Source: Pseudomonas brassicacearum
Lineage (GTDB): Bacteria > Pseudomonadota > Gammaproteobacteria > Pseudomonadales > Pseudomonadaceae
Direction: 5' to 3'
DNA length: 64,000 nt
Assembly: GCF_003732225.1 (NCBI RefSeq)
Contig: NZ_MOBJ01000001.1
Coordinates: forward strand, 62,001-126,000
Positions 7,539 to 16,956 of the stretch are shown piece after piece (the stretch's first letter is position 1; each line of letters opens with the position of its first letter). The position numbers and the translations under genes were made by a program. The notes under the pieces were generated by a model that ran no database searches, was not told the DNA's origin, and was given only the letters and a program-made list of their open reading frames with translations.

Positions 7539-8402
7539 ATGACGTCAAACGTGATCAGGAAACCATCACTACTCTGGTTCGATCGGACCCACGATCGGTC
7601 CACCTCAGGACTCATGGCGCAGTTCGAGCACGCCTGCGACTGCAAACTGGTGAAAGACTCCGCATTTTCCAGCGGGATGCAGGCCGACATGATCTGCATC
7701 CATTTTGATCGCCCCGACACACCTGGCCTGAGGATGCTGCTGGAGATCAAACGCACCGCACCGGCTATTCCGATCACCATGTTCACCGTGCAGCACTCCG
7801 AAGAACTGGCCGTATGGGCGATGCGTTCGTGTGTCTGGGAATACATGGTGCTGCCCCTTTCAGCCTCCGAAAAGAATCGCTACCTGACGGCTGTCGTTCA
7901 GCTTCACGAGCTGCGCCGCAATGTTCGCGACCAGCGCAAGACATTGCAGATCGACCATTCCCCGATCCTTCCAGGCAGTATCCGGATGACGTCGGGACAC
8001 CAAAAACACCAGGCGCTCAGCAATGTACTGCTGTACATCGATCAGCACTTTCGGGACAACATCGATCAAAGGGATGTGGCCAAACGCTGCGGCATGACTA
8101 CCTTTCGCTTCAGCCGTCTGTTCAAGGAAGCCTACGGACTCGGCTTCATGGATTACATCTTGAACAAGCGCATGAGTTTTGCGAAGGAATTGCTCGGCAA
8201 CAGCCAGATGCCTATCACCAGTATTGGCTATGAAGCCGGTTTCAAGGACCCTTCCTACTTCGCTCGTGCCTTCAAGCATTCCGCCAACTGCACACCCAGC
8301 GAATACCGCTTGGCGCACCAGCTTAGAGCGTCGGTAGTCGCTGAGTTGGATGAAACAACCGCCGAAGTGCTGGATAGCCTGATCCATAGCCTCGGAGGCT
8401 GA
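7539..8402 (+). CDS. AraC-family regulator with a degenerate receiver domain
   Basis: 287 residues. Residues about 9-125 look like a response-regulator receiver: a hydrophobic first strand (SLLWFDR), a third strand ending MICIHFDRPD, a MFTVQ strand 4, and EYMVLPLS where KP is expected. Aligning on the proline, H55 replaces the phosphorylated aspartate and L105 replaces the conserved lysine, so normal phosphorylation looks impossible. Residues about 165-265 form a double helix-turn-helix AraC domain (DVAKRCGMTTFRFSRLFK; IGYEAGFKDPSYFARAFK). It is divergent from the Flp/Tad operon, so regulation of that operon is a reasonable inference. The ribosome site is weak. Confidence 0.8.
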   Translation: MTSNVIRKPSLLWFDRTHDRSTSGLMAQFEHACDCKLVKDSAFSSGMQADMICIHFDRPDTPGLRMLLEIKRTAPAIPITMFTVQHSEELAVWAMRSCVWEYMVLPLSASEKNRYLTAVVQLHELRRNVRDQRKTLQIDHSPILPGSIRMTSGHQKHQALSNVLLYIDQHFRDNIDQRDVAKRCGMTTFRFSRLFKEAYGLGFMDYILNKRMSFAKELLGNSQMPITSIGYEAGFKDPSYFARAFKHSANCTPSEYRLAHQLRASVVAELDETTAEVLDSLIHSLGG

Positions 8403-8423
8403 GGTGTTTTTTTAACGCGCACA

Positions 8424-8457
8424 CAAAAACGCCGCTCAATTGAGCGGCGTTTTTGTT
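8424..8457. terminator. Bidirectional rho-independent terminator
   Basis: An inverted repeat AACGCCGCTCAATTGAGCGGCGTT is flanked by A-rich and T-rich tracts. It lies just after the AraC-type gene and just after the tRNA cluster on the other strand, so it can end both transcripts. Confidence 0.9.
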
Positions 8458-8462
8458 AAATA

Positions 8463-8538
<76 letters not shown>

Positions 8539-8541
8539 AAA

Positions 8542-8617
8542 TGGCGTCCCCTAGGGGACTCGAACCCCTGTTACCGCCGTGAAAGGGCGGTGTCCTAGGC
8601 CACTAGACGAAGGGGAC
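8542..8617 (-). tRNA. tRNA-Glu (anticodon TTC), distal copy
   Basis: 76 nt with encoded CCA. The acceptor stem is GTCCCCT/AGGGGAC, the anticodon loop is CCTTTCACG with TTC, and the T-arm has GGTTCGAGTCC. It is separated by 3 bp from the tRNA-Gly that follows it in the transcript. Confidence 0.96.
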
Positions 8618-8721
8618 ACGCTGCCCGGAACACATGGTGTGTGTTTCGGTGCCCAGATCCGCATCCGAAGACTTGGTTCTGGTTTCACTCAGCCCTGCCC
8701 GAAAGCAACGCTGTTTAAAAT

Positions 8722-8797
<76 letters not shown>

Positions 8798-8799
8798 AT

Positions 8800-8875
8800 T
8801 GGCGTCCCCTAGGGGACTCGAACCCCTGTTACCGCCGTGAAAGGGCGGTGTCCTAGGCCACTAGACGAAGGGGAC
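8800..8875 (-). tRNA. tRNA-Glu (anticodon TTC), promoter-proximal copy
   Basis: The sequence is identical to the tRNA-Glu at 8542-8617. It is the first gene of the four-tRNA unit, about 60 bp downstream of a stable-RNA-type promoter. Confidence 0.96.
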
Positions 8876-9233
8876 ACACGTACAACATTCACTCCCTACC
8901 GCGTTTCGCTGTTCGCTTTACGCTGTAAGTGGCGCGCATTCTATGGATGGATTGAGGGGTCGTCAACCCCCAACTATAAATTTATTTAAATCAATGACTT
9001 CGCCGCCCTTTGAGGGGCAATTCGAGGTTTTCGTCCGACCAGCGTTTGACGCCTATATTCTGTCACTCGCCAAGACGCTATAGTCCTCACCAGCAGATGA
9101 TGGCAATGTGCATCCATCCACACATTACCTATATAGACAGCGCACAGGCTCGATTCAACTCGTCGCGCCACCCTATGCGCTCTCTGGCTTAGCCACTACA
9201 CTCGCACGCAAACCCTATAAAGAGGTCTTCACG
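8876..9233. other. Intergenic region upstream of the tRNA cluster and the next gene
   Basis: 358 bp without a supported gene. It contains the tRNA promoter and an AT-rich block at about 8970-8995 (TATAAATTTATTTAAAT) that could be an UP element. On the plus strand a lone TATAGT at 9079-9084 might be a -10 for the downstream gene, but no matching -35 was found. Confidence 0.5.
8938..8966 (-). promoter_or_regulatory. Sigma70 promoter of the tRNA cluster
   Basis: On the minus strand: -35 TTGACG, a 17-bp spacer, -10 TAGAAT, then GCGCGCC, a GC-rich discriminator typical of stringently controlled stable-RNA genes. It points at the first tRNA-Glu. Confidence 0.8.
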
Positions 9234-10004
9234 GTGACACCACTCATGATCACCCTGCTAGTAATAGTCGGGATCGCAATATTGATCGCCATTGGCTACA
9301 TGAACCATGTGGTGGAAAACAATAAACTGGAAAAGGCCCGCACCAAGGTCGAACTCAATGATCGATTGCGTCGCTGTGGCGAAATCACCGAGACCTTCCC
9401 AGGCCAGCTGATGACTCCGGCGCTCAAGCTGCTGCTGACGCGACTGGAACTCAACGTCTGCCAACGCCTGCTTAATCTGGATAAAGCCAATTCGGCGGCC
9501 AAAGCCCGCATTGACGAACTGAGTGCGCTGGTCGCACAAGGCCAATCGATTCCGGTCAACAACCCGCCGGCACCGATCCAGACCGAAGCCAAGGCCAAGG
9601 ACGTACGCTTTTTGCTAGAAGCCTTGCATGGCCAGATCACTCGCGCGGCACAGGACGGTTTCCTGCCAGCCAACGAAGCCAAGCGCTGGATTCGTGAAGT
9701 TCGGCACATCCTGGTATTGCTGCACATCGAGTTCTTCAACAACCTCGGCCAACATGCGCTGCAACAGGAACAACCGGGGCAAGCCCGCCTGGCGTTCGAG
9801 CGTGGCGTGCAGTACTTGCGTAAACAGCAAGACCCGCAGGTTTACAGCGAACAGTTGCAGTACCTGGAAAAACTCCTGGCGCGCGCCAACTCCATGGTAC
9901 TGACCAACATTGCACCGGTGGAAGGTGAAGTTAACGAGTTGACCGAAGGCCTCAAAGACGTGGAAGCCGACGCTGACTGGAAAAAGAAGGCTATCTACGA
10001 CTGA
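9234..10004 (+). CDS. Membrane-anchored protein of unknown function
   Basis: 256 residues from a GTG at 9234, chosen because AGAGG lies 8 bp upstream; the ATG at 9246 lacks a ribosome site at a useful distance. One N-terminal helix (MITLLVIVGIAILIAIGYM) anchors the protein. The rest is soluble, charged and mainly helical, with coiled-coil-like stretches (NKLEKARTKVELNDRL; AKARIDELSALVAQ) and a TPR-like region (LGQHALQQEQPGQARLAFERGVQYL). An N-out anchor with a periplasmic or cytoplasmic helical domain is possible. I do not recognise the function. Confidence 0.75.
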   Translation: MTPLMITLLVIVGIAILIAIGYMNHVVENNKLEKARTKVELNDRLRRCGEITETFPGQLMTPALKLLLTRLELNVCQRLLNLDKANSAAKARIDELSALVAQGQSIPVNNPPAPIQTEAKAKDVRFLLEALHGQITRAAQDGFLPANEAKRWIREVRHILVLLHIEFFNNLGQHALQQEQPGQARLAFERGVQYLRKQQDPQVYSEQLQYLEKLLARANSMVLTNIAPVEGEVNELTEGLKDVEADADWKKKAIYD

Positions 10005-10046
10005 TAGTGATGTTGTGCAAGGCCGCTCTAAAGGCTGACACAACAC

Positions 10047-10078
10047 CTGTGGCGAGGGAGCAAGCTCGCTCGCCACAG
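10047..10078. repeat. REP-like palindrome (variant)
   Basis: CTGTGGCGAGGGAGCAAGCT followed by CGCTCGCCACAG: a single imperfect palindrome sharing the AGCAAGCTCGCT core with the REP elements elsewhere in the window. It sits between convergent genes. Confidence 0.8.
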
Positions 10079-10097
10079 ACTCTGAGCTCTCTCACGC

Positions 10098-12065
10098 TTA
10101 CAACCTGAAATGCCCCACCATCCCCTTCAGCTCAGCCCCCAACTGCGCCAGCTCGATACTCGACGTAGCATTACCTTGCATGGCCACCGAGGATTGATCG
10201 GCACTGGCGCGGATGCTGGTCACGCTGCGATTGATCTCTTCGGCAACCGAGCTCTGTTGTTCGGCCGCAGCAGCGATCTGCTGGTTCATCTGCTGAATCA
10301 ACGATACCGCCGCAGCGATACTGCCCAGCGCACTTTCGGTCTGTAGTGCATCACTGACGGCGAGTTTGACCAACTCACCGCTGCTCTGGATTTGCTGCAC
10401 CGACGCCTGCGCAGCTGAACGCAAGGCACTCACCAGACGCTCGATTTCTTCGGTGGATTGCTGAGTACGCTTGGCCAAGGCACGGACTTCATCGGCCACC
10501 ACGGCAAAGCCCCTGCCCTGCTCACCTGCTCGTGCGGCTTCGATGGCCGCGTTGAGCGCCAGCAGGTTGGTTTGCTCGGCAACGCTCTTGATCACACTCA
10601 GTACAGTGCCAATGTTCTGGATTTCCGCGCTGAGGCTTTCGATGCTGGAACTGGCCGACGTCGCTGAATCAGCCAGCTGTTCGATGCGCTGCATGCTCTG
10701 ACGCACCACCTGCTGGCCGGTTTCGACCTTGCCATCCGCCGTCTGCGCCGCCAGTGCCGCTTCCTCGGCGTTGCGGGCAACGTCGTGAACGGTCGCGGTC
10801 ATCTGATTCATCGCGGTGGCGACTTGCTCGGTTTCTTCCTTCTGGCTGCTGACTTCCAGGTTGGTCTGCTCGGTCACCGCAGAAAGTGATTGCGCGGAAC
10901 TCGCAAGCTGCTCGATGCCGGCCTGCAAACCACTGACGATACTGCTCAACCCGGCACCCATTTGCTGCATGGCCTGCATCAACTGGCCGATTTCATCACG
11001 TCGTGTCACCTGCACGGTCGCGCTCAGATCGCCCGCGGCAATTTGCTGAGCGACGAGAATCACAGTGCGCAGTGGCGCAACGATCAAGCGGGTAATCACC
11101 CACGCTGCAATCAACCCAACCAGCAATGCCAGCGCCGACGAAGCGATGATCAGCAGCGAATTCTTCTTCAGCTCTGCCTGCATCGACTGGTCCTCAGCGC
11201 CGTAGGCCTGATCAACCCGCTGCACCACTTCGGCGGCGCGCTCATGCAACTGCTGATAAACCTGTTTCTCCTGAGTAAGGAGTCCCGTGTACTCGGCAAG
11301 TTTTTCGCTGAAACTGGCGATATGCCCGGTCACTTCATTGAGCACGGTCTGGTAACCCGCATCCTTGACCGTGTTCTTCAGCGTCTCAGCCTGCGTCAGC
11401 GCCTGATCGGCCTGCTCGATCTTGCCTTGTCCGGCGCTTTCGGCGCTGGCCTTGCGGCTTTGATCAAGGCGCACCCGCGCCTCGTTCATCGCCTGCAACA
11501 TCAGTCGCGACACCTGACTGACCTGATTGGCCTGCTCGATAAACTCTGCACCCTCCTTACCTTGCGAATCCTTGAGCGCATAAGCGCCATCATCGGCAAG
11601 ACCGGCCTGCAGCACATCGAGGTTATTCGCCACGCTGGACACCGACCAACTGGCCATTTCCAGCGCCAGGTCCTTGGACTGGGTCAGCTCAACGAACTCA
11701 TCGAAGGCTTTGCGGTAAGCCCCCAGCGATTGCTCGACATCATTCATCACCGGGACGTTAGCCGCCGACTGAGCCTTGAGTTGCGTTGCGAGGGCGATCA
11801 ACGCGTCAACGCCCTTGTGCAAGGCATCGACGGTTTTCGGATCACTGTGCAAGGCGTACTCCTGCTCCAGCAAACGTACCTTGAGCAAACCACTGTTGAG
11901 CGACGACATCTGCTTGAGCCCGTCGAAGCGCTGACTGATGGTTTGCAAGGACCAGACGCCGATAGCGGCCACCAGGGCCGTCAACAGCAAGACCAGAACA
12001 AAACCGACACCCAGTTTTTTTGCCATACCGAGGTTGGCAAAACGTCCTTGCACGGCCGAAATCAT
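10098..12065 (-). CDS. Methyl-accepting chemotaxis protein, HBM-type sensor
   Basis: 655 residues from the ATG at 12065, which follows AAGGGGG; an upstream ATG at 12107 would add 14 residues without a clear ribosome site. TM1 is near residues 19-38. A long all-helical periplasmic domain of about 250 residues (helical bimodular, HBM-like) and TM2 ([20 protein letters not shown]) precede a HAMP domain. The conserved signalling hairpin is visible ([19 protein letters not shown]). It ends MVGHFRL, without a CheR/CheB-binding pentapeptide. HBM receptors studied in Pseudomonas bind TCA-cycle acids or purines; the ligand here is unknown. It is monocistronic. Confidence 0.9.
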   Translation of the reverse strand: MISAVQGRFANLGMAKKLGVGFVLVLLLTALVAAIGVWSLQTISQRFDGLKQMSSLNSGLLKVRLLEQEYALHSDPKTVDALHKGVDALIALATQLKAQSAANVPVMNDVEQSLGAYRKAFDEFVELTQSKDLALEMASWSVSSVANNLDVLQAGLADDGAYALKDSQGKEGAEFIEQANQVSQVSRLMLQAMNEARVRLDQSRKASAESAGQGKIEQADQALTQAETLKNTVKDAGYQTVLNEVTGHIASFSEKLAEYTGLLTQEKQVYQQLHERAAEVVQRVDQAYGAEDQSMQAELKKNSLLIIASSALALLVGLIAAWVITRLIVAPLRTVILVAQQIAAGDLSATVQVTRRDEIGQLMQAMQQMGAGLSSIVSGLQAGIEQLASSAQSLSAVTEQTNLEVSSQKEETEQVATAMNQMTATVHDVARNAEEAALAAQTADGKVETGQQVVRQSMQRIEQLADSATSASSSIESLSAEIQNIGTVLSVIKSVAEQTNLLALNAAIEAARAGEQGRGFAVVADEVRALAKRTQQSTEEIERLVSALRSAAQASVQQIQSSGELVKLAVSDALQTESALGSIAAAVSLIQQMNQQIAAAAEQQSSVAEEINRSVTSIRASADQSSVAMQGNATSSIELAQLGAELKGMVGHFRL

Positions 12066-12196
12066 TGCTCGTAACCCCCTTCCCATACCCAATGGCAACA
12101 TGGCCATTTTCAGTTGTTGCAGGTTCGCAACGGGGCGTACTCAAGCACAAGTCTTTGCCGCCGCAATAATGGCAAAAAGCTACGCAGAAGTCGTTT

Positions 12197-13603
12197 TCAG
12201 AACGGTCGAAGTCGATCCGGTAATCCGCAGGCCCGAAAAAACGCCTGTGCCCGTGGATCACTGGCATAAGTCACATTGATGCGTAACCAGTCGCTGGCCT
12301 CGCCACCGGGAGTGAAAGCCGTTCGGGATGACAGCACGATACCGAATTCGTGAGCCAGCGCGCGCACCTGCGCCGGCTCGTGCGCTCGTGGTCGGGCCCA
12401 AATGTACAACCCACCGGCGGGCTTGCCGAACACCTCCCAGTCGGCGTCTTCAAGCACCAGCAACGTCGCCGCCATATCTCGCTTCAAACGCTGACGCTGG
12501 CGCTGTACCAGTTTGCGATAGGCGCCATTGGCCAACAGGCTGCTCAGCACCGACTCGCAAAACCGCGAAGCCCCCAGGCTGGTAATCATCTTCACTTCTG
12601 CCAGGCGGGCAATGATTGCGGCGCTGGCCACGACATAACCGACTCGCAGCGAACTGCTGAGGGTTTTCGAAAAACTGCCGACATAGACCACGCTCTCCCC
12701 CGCGTCCATCGCCGCCAGACGAGTACCGACACTGCTCTGGAAATCAGCGTAGACGTCATCTTCGATAACGATGAGCTCATGACGCTTCGCCAACTCAAGA
12801 ATCCGTTGCGCAACGGCGGGGGCCAGGCTACTGCCGGTCGGATTGTGGAACAGGCTATTGATGAACAAGGCGCGGGGATTATTCGCACTCAACAGTGCCT
12901 CCAGGACTTCAATGTCCGGACCGCGAGGGGTGCGTGGCACCTCCAGCATTCTGACGCCGTGCAGCCTGAGCAGGTCGAACAGATTCGAATAGCCCGGACT
13001 TTCGACCACCACGCAATCACCCGGCTTGAGCAGAGCCCGTACGATCAGATCAAGCCCGTGAGTGGCCCCCGCGGTGGTGAGTACCTGATTCTCATCGAGG
13101 GTGATATTGATCTGTTGCAGACGCTTGAGAATCTGCTGGCGCAAGGCAGGCAACCCATACGAGGTGCTGTAGTTGAACAATCCAGCCATGTCGGTACGAG
13201 AAACCTGGCGAATGGCATAACTGAGATCGTCGCTTTCACGCCAGCTTTCGGGCATACCGCCACGCCCCAGCGGCAGCTTGCCCAACGGGCTATCGCCCAA
13301 CCAGACGCTGTTTGCGTCAGCCCCCACGGGGCCCGATTGATCACCGCAACGATAGGTCGCAACCAAAGGCCCGGCGACGAAAAAGCCCGAGCCGTGACGC
13401 GACGCAAGCACGCCTTGGGCGACCATGCGTTCATACGCTTCAATGACACTGGACTGACTGAGCAAGTTATCCCGGGCCAGTTGCCGAATAGACGGCAAAC
13501 GCGTTCCTGGCTCAACGGCACTTTGGCGAATCCAGCCAGCCAGGGCGTCAACAATTTGCTGCACGACGGGCACCAACGCCTGTCGATCGATTCTCAATTC
13601 CAT
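12197..13603 (-). CDS. MocR-type regulator (GntR helix-turn-helix fused to an aminotransferase fold)
   Basis: 468 residues. Residues about 10-75 are a GntR winged helix (PSIRQLARDNLLSQSSVIEA, ASRHGSGFFV). From about 110 a fold-type I aminotransferase domain follows, with FINSLFHNPTG, VIEDDVYADF and SFSKTLSSSLRVGY, the last carrying the PLP-binding lysine. MocR proteins use PLP as an effector-binding cofactor and regulate, for example, taurine, GABA or vitamin B6 genes. The start at 13603 has GGAG about 10 bp upstream. No divergent partner gene is present, so the target is unknown. Confidence 0.9.
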   Translation of the reverse strand: MELRIDRQALVPVVQQIVDALAGWIRQSAVEPGTRLPSIRQLARDNLLSQSSVIEAYERMVAQGVLASRHGSGFFVAGPLVATYRCGDQSGPVGADANSVWLGDSPLGKLPLGRGGMPESWRESDDLSYAIRQVSRTDMAGLFNYSTSYGLPALRQQILKRLQQINITLDENQVLTTAGATHGLDLIVRALLKPGDCVVVESPGYSNLFDLLRLHGVRMLEVPRTPRGPDIEVLEALLSANNPRALFINSLFHNPTGSSLAPAVAQRILELAKRHELIVIEDDVYADFQSSVGTRLAAMDAGESVVYVGSFSKTLSSSLRVGYVVASAAIIARLAEVKMITSLGASRFCESVLSSLLANGAYRKLVQRQRQRLKRDMAATLLVLEDADWEVFGKPAGGLYIWARPRAHEPAQVRALAHEFGIVLSSRTAFTPGGEASDWLRINVTYASDPRAQAFFRACGLPDRLRPF

Positions 13604-13830
13604 GAGAGACCAACTCCAACTGTTTTTCTGGAGCCAGTTAAGCACAGGCGCTCTGATGAAGATGTGCGACAACGCCGCCAAAACACGATCTTCTAACCCT
13701 TTGAAACACAATGTCCGGTGATTCGCCTCAGGCAAACCGTGCAATGAGAAAACCAGCCTAAATGCGCGGGCTTTCTCCTACGTCACTGCCGTCTGCTCCA
13801 CACATGCACGCACGGTTTATTGTCAAACCA

Positions 13831-14592
13831 TCAGAACGCCGTCACACCACCGTCCACCGCCAGCGAGTGACCGGTCGTGAACGCAGCACCATCGCTGCAC
13901 AGGTACAGCACCGCACTGGCAATTTCCTCGACCTTGCCGATACGTCCAACCGGGTGCATGGCGGCGGCGAAATCGGCTTTCTTCGGATCGGCTTCATAGG
14001 CGCGGCGGAACATGTCGGTGTCGATAACCGCCGGACAGACCGCATTCACGCGGATTTTCTTCTTCGCATATTCGATGGCCGCCGATTTGGTCAGGCCGAT
14101 GACCGCATGCTTGGACGCCGCGTAGATGCTCATCTTCGGCGCCGCACCGAGACCCGCCACCGAAGCGGTATTGACGATGGCGCCGCCACCCTGGGCAAGC
14201 ATCAGCGGCAGCTGGTACTTCATGCACAGCCAGACGCCTTTGACGTTGACGCCCATGATCGCGTCGAACTCATCGACGGTGCCTTCGGCCAGCTTGCCCT
14301 TTTCGATTTCGATCCCGGCATTGTTGAAGGCGTAATCGACGCGGCCGTAAGTGCTCACCGCCTGGGCCATCAGGTTTTGTACGTCGCTTTCCAGGGTCAC
14401 GTTGCAACGCACGAACAGCGCTTCGCCACCGGCCGCCCGGATCAACTCGACGGTGCCTTCGCCGCCCGCCACATCGAGGTCCGCGACCACCACTTTCAAC
14501 CCTTCGGCGGCAAACGCCTGGGCGGTCGCGCGGCCAATACCGGCGGCTGCACCCGTCACCAACGCTACCTGGCCGGAAAACGTCATGCTCAT
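13831..14592 (-). CDS. Short-chain dehydrogenase/reductase
   Basis: 253 residues, a classical SDR. It has TGAAAGIG at about 14-21 (Rossmann nucleotide site), an acidic residue after strand 2 (VVADLD) favouring NAD(H), NNAG in strand 4, and the Ser-Tyr-Lys set in NTASVAG and IYAASKHA. AVCPAVIDTDM precedes the substrate loop. The substrate is unknown. GAGGACATAACA precedes the ATG. It is transcribed divergently from the MDR reductase across 232 bp. Confidence 0.9.
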   Translation of the reverse strand: MSMTFSGQVALVTGAAAGIGRATAQAFAAEGLKVVVADLDVAGGEGTVELIRAAGGEALFVRCNVTLESDVQNLMAQAVSTYGRVDYAFNNAGIEIEKGKLAEGTVDEFDAIMGVNVKGVWLCMKYQLPLMLAQGGGAIVNTASVAGLGAAPKMSIYAASKHAVIGLTKSAAIEYAKKKIRVNAVCPAVIDTDMFRRAYEADPKKADFAAAMHPVGRIGKVEEIASAVLYLCSDGAAFTTGHSLAVDGGVTAF

Positions 14593-14824
14593 TGTTATGT
14601 CCTCGAAAAATATGGGTGATCGCGTTTTCGCAGTCTAGCCATCCGGCCCCGTCACGCGGCAGCACTATCAGAGGGCCGGTTGATTGCTTATGAGTTGCAG
14701 TGATGGATATCCCCGTCCAACTATCACTCCGCTGGATCGGCTTGTATTCGCTGCGTCAGCAAACCTTGCGACAACGGCCATGAGGGTCTATCAATCAGAC
14801 TTCATTCAACCTTGAGTGCCCGCC

Positions 14825-15829
14825 ATGACCGCCCAGACCAACCGTCAGTTCCTGCTCGCCAAACGCCCGGTGGGAGCTGCGAACCGCGAGACCTTCACCT
14901 ATCAGCAAGTCCCGGTCGGCGAACCGGTGGCGGGCCAGATCCTGGTCAAGAACGAGTACCTGTCACTGGACCCGGCCATGCGTGGCTGGATGAACGAAGG
15001 CAAGTCCTACATCCCGCCGGTGGGCATCGGCGAAGTTATGCGCGCGCTCGGCGTGGGCAAGGTGATTGCCTCGAACAACCCGGGTTTTGCCGTGGGTGAC
15101 TACGTGAACGGTGCGCTGGGCGTGCAGGATTACTTCCTCGGTGAGCCACGAGGTTTCTACAAGGTCGATCCGAAACTGGCGCCATTGCCGCTCTATTTGT
15201 CAGCGCTGGGCATGACCGGCATGACCGCTTACTTCGCGCTGCTCGACGTTGGCGCTCCAAAAGCCGGTGACACCGTGGTGCTGTCGGGCGCGGCAGGCGC
15301 AGTGGGCAGCGTTGCCGGGCAGATTGCCAAGATCAAAGGCTGCCGCGTGGTGGGTATCGCCGGCGGTGCAGACAAGTGCAAGTTCCTGATCGATGAACTG
15401 GGTTTCGACGGTGCCATCGACTACAAGCACGAAGACGTCGTTGCCGGCCTCAAACGCGAATGCCCGAAAGGAGTGGACGTGTATTTCGATAACGTTGGCG
15501 GGGATATTCTCGACGCCGTGCTCAGCCGTCTGAACATGAAGGCTCGCGTGGTGATCTGCGGCGCCATCAGCCAGTACAACAACAAGGAAGCGGTCAAAGG
15601 CCCGGCCAATTATCTATCGCTGCTGGTCAACCGTGCGCGAATGGAAGGCTTTGTCGTGATGGACTATGCCGCGCAGTTTGCCGCCGCCGGGCAGGAAATG
15701 GCCGGGTGGATGGCCAAGGGGCAGCTCAAGAGCAAGGAAGACATCGTCGAAGGACTGGAGACGTTCCCGGAAACGCTGATGAAGCTGTTCAGCGGGGAGA
15801 ACTTTGGCAAGCTGGTTCTAAAGGTTTAA
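14825..15829 (+). CDS. Zinc-independent NADP-dependent MDR oxidoreductase (CurA/leukotriene B4 dehydrogenase type)
   Basis: 334 residues. The N-terminal GroES-like half carries YLSLDPAMRGWMNE, diagnostic of the prostaglandin/leukotriene reductase branch of MDR enzymes. The Rossmann half has VVLSGAAGAVGSVAGQIAK. No zinc ligands are seen. By family it reduces alpha,beta-unsaturated ketones or aldehydes with NADPH. I chose the ATG at 14825 over the GTG at 14816 because TTGAG lies at the correct distance. Confidence 0.9.
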   Translation: MTAQTNRQFLLAKRPVGAANRETFTYQQVPVGEPVAGQILVKNEYLSLDPAMRGWMNEGKSYIPPVGIGEVMRALGVGKVIASNNPGFAVGDYVNGALGVQDYFLGEPRGFYKVDPKLAPLPLYLSALGMTGMTAYFALLDVGAPKAGDTVVLSGAAGAVGSVAGQIAKIKGCRVVGIAGGADKCKFLIDELGFDGAIDYKHEDVVAGLKRECPKGVDVYFDNVGGDILDAVLSRLNMKARVVICGAISQYNNKEAVKGPANYLSLLVNRARMEGFVVMDYAAQFAAAGQEMAGWMAKGQLKSKEDIVEGLETFPETLMKLFSGENFGKLVLKV

Positions 15830-15855
15830 CGAAGTATCTGACTACATCAAAACCC

Positions 15856-15945
15856 TGTGGGAGCGAGCTTGCTCGCGATGACGGACTGACATTCAACATC
15901 AATGCTGACTGTTATGGCCTCATCGCGAGCAAGCTCGCTCCCACA
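15856..15945. repeat. REPIN: two REP sequences in inverted orientation
   Basis: A forward REP (TGTGGGAGCGAGCTTGCTCG, 15856-15881) and its reverse complement (15921-15945) are separated by about 40 bp. It lies between convergent genes, as REPINs in Pseudomonas usually do. Confidence 0.92.
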
Positions 15946-15964
15946 ATAGATCTTCAGCGATTGA

Positions 15965-16663
15965 TCAGGCCAGTTCGGCCACGACGTCGGCCAAGGCCTT
16001 GGCTGGATCAGCCGCCTGGCTGATCGGACGACCAATCACCAGATAATCAGAACCGGCATCCAGTGCCTGGCGCGGCGTCAGGATGCGGCGCTGATCGTCC
16101 TGGGCACTGCCGGCTGGACGGATCCCCGGGGTCACCAGTTGCAGCGACGGATGTGCCGTTTTCAACGCCCTGGCTTCCAGTGCCGAGCACACCAGACCGT
16201 CCATCCCGGCTTTTTCCGCCAGTGCCGCCAGACGCAATACCTGCTCCTGCGGTTCGATGTCCAGGCCAATCCCGGCCAGATCCTCACGCTCCATACTGGT
16301 CAGCACGGTCACGCCGATCAACAGCGGTTTTGGACCGCTGCGCTGGTCGAGCACCTCGCGACAGGCTGCCATCATGCGCAGACCGCCGGAGCAATGCACG
16401 TTGACCATCCACACGCCCATTTCCGCAGCCGCCTTGACGGCCATTGCGGTGGTGTTCGGAATGTCGTGGAATTTAAGGTCGAGAAACACCTCGAAACCCT
16501 TGTCACGCAAGGTCCCGACGATTTCCGAAGCACAGCTGGTGAACAGTTCTTTACCGACTTTGACCCGGCACAGTTTCGGGTCCAACTGGTCGGCCAGCTT
16601 CAGTGCGGCGTCACGGGTAGGGAAATCCAGGGCGACGATGATAGGAGTCTGGCAGGCGGACAT
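15965..16663 (-). CDS. pyrF: Orotidine 5'-phosphate decarboxylase
   Basis: 232 residues, the usual Pseudomonas length. It converts OMP to UMP, the last step of de novo pyrimidine synthesis. The N-terminal [11 protein letters not shown] and the catalytic segment [12 protein letters not shown], with the Asp-Lys-Asp arrangement, are intact, as is the phosphate-binding TPGIRPAG and LVIGRPI end. The start is the ATG at 16663 (MSACQTPI...); the longer in-frame extension upstream has no PyrF similarity. Confidence 0.97.
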   Translation of the reverse strand: MSACQTPIIVALDFPTRDAALKLADQLDPKLCRVKVGKELFTSCASEIVGTLRDKGFEVFLDLKFHDIPNTTAMAVKAAAEMGVWMVNVHCSGGLRMMAACREVLDQRSGPKPLLIGVTVLTSMEREDLAGIGLDIEPQEQVLRLAALAEKAGMDGLVCSALEARALKTAHPSLQLVTPGIRPAGSAQDDQRRILTPRQALDAGSDYLVIGRPISQAADPAKALADVVAELA

Positions 16664-16956
16664 GAGTGGGCTCTCAGGCAAGTCGAAATCGGCGCGCATT
16701 GTAGCGGAACGCGAGCCCGTCCGGGACCCGATGATCGGTAAATCATCTTCAACGGTGCCGAACACCGGATGATAAACCCCGCAGGCAGCGCAATTGTGTC
16801 GAGTCCGATACACTCACGACACGCCCTCAACACCGCCAAAGGTTAGCCTCGCGAACCGCAAGACCTCCTACAGCACTTCCCGCCTCACGGCCGGACGCCT
16901 ATGCTGAAGCCACAACCTCGCAGCCCATCTTTTGTGGTTGGCAGCCTCTCTGGCAG

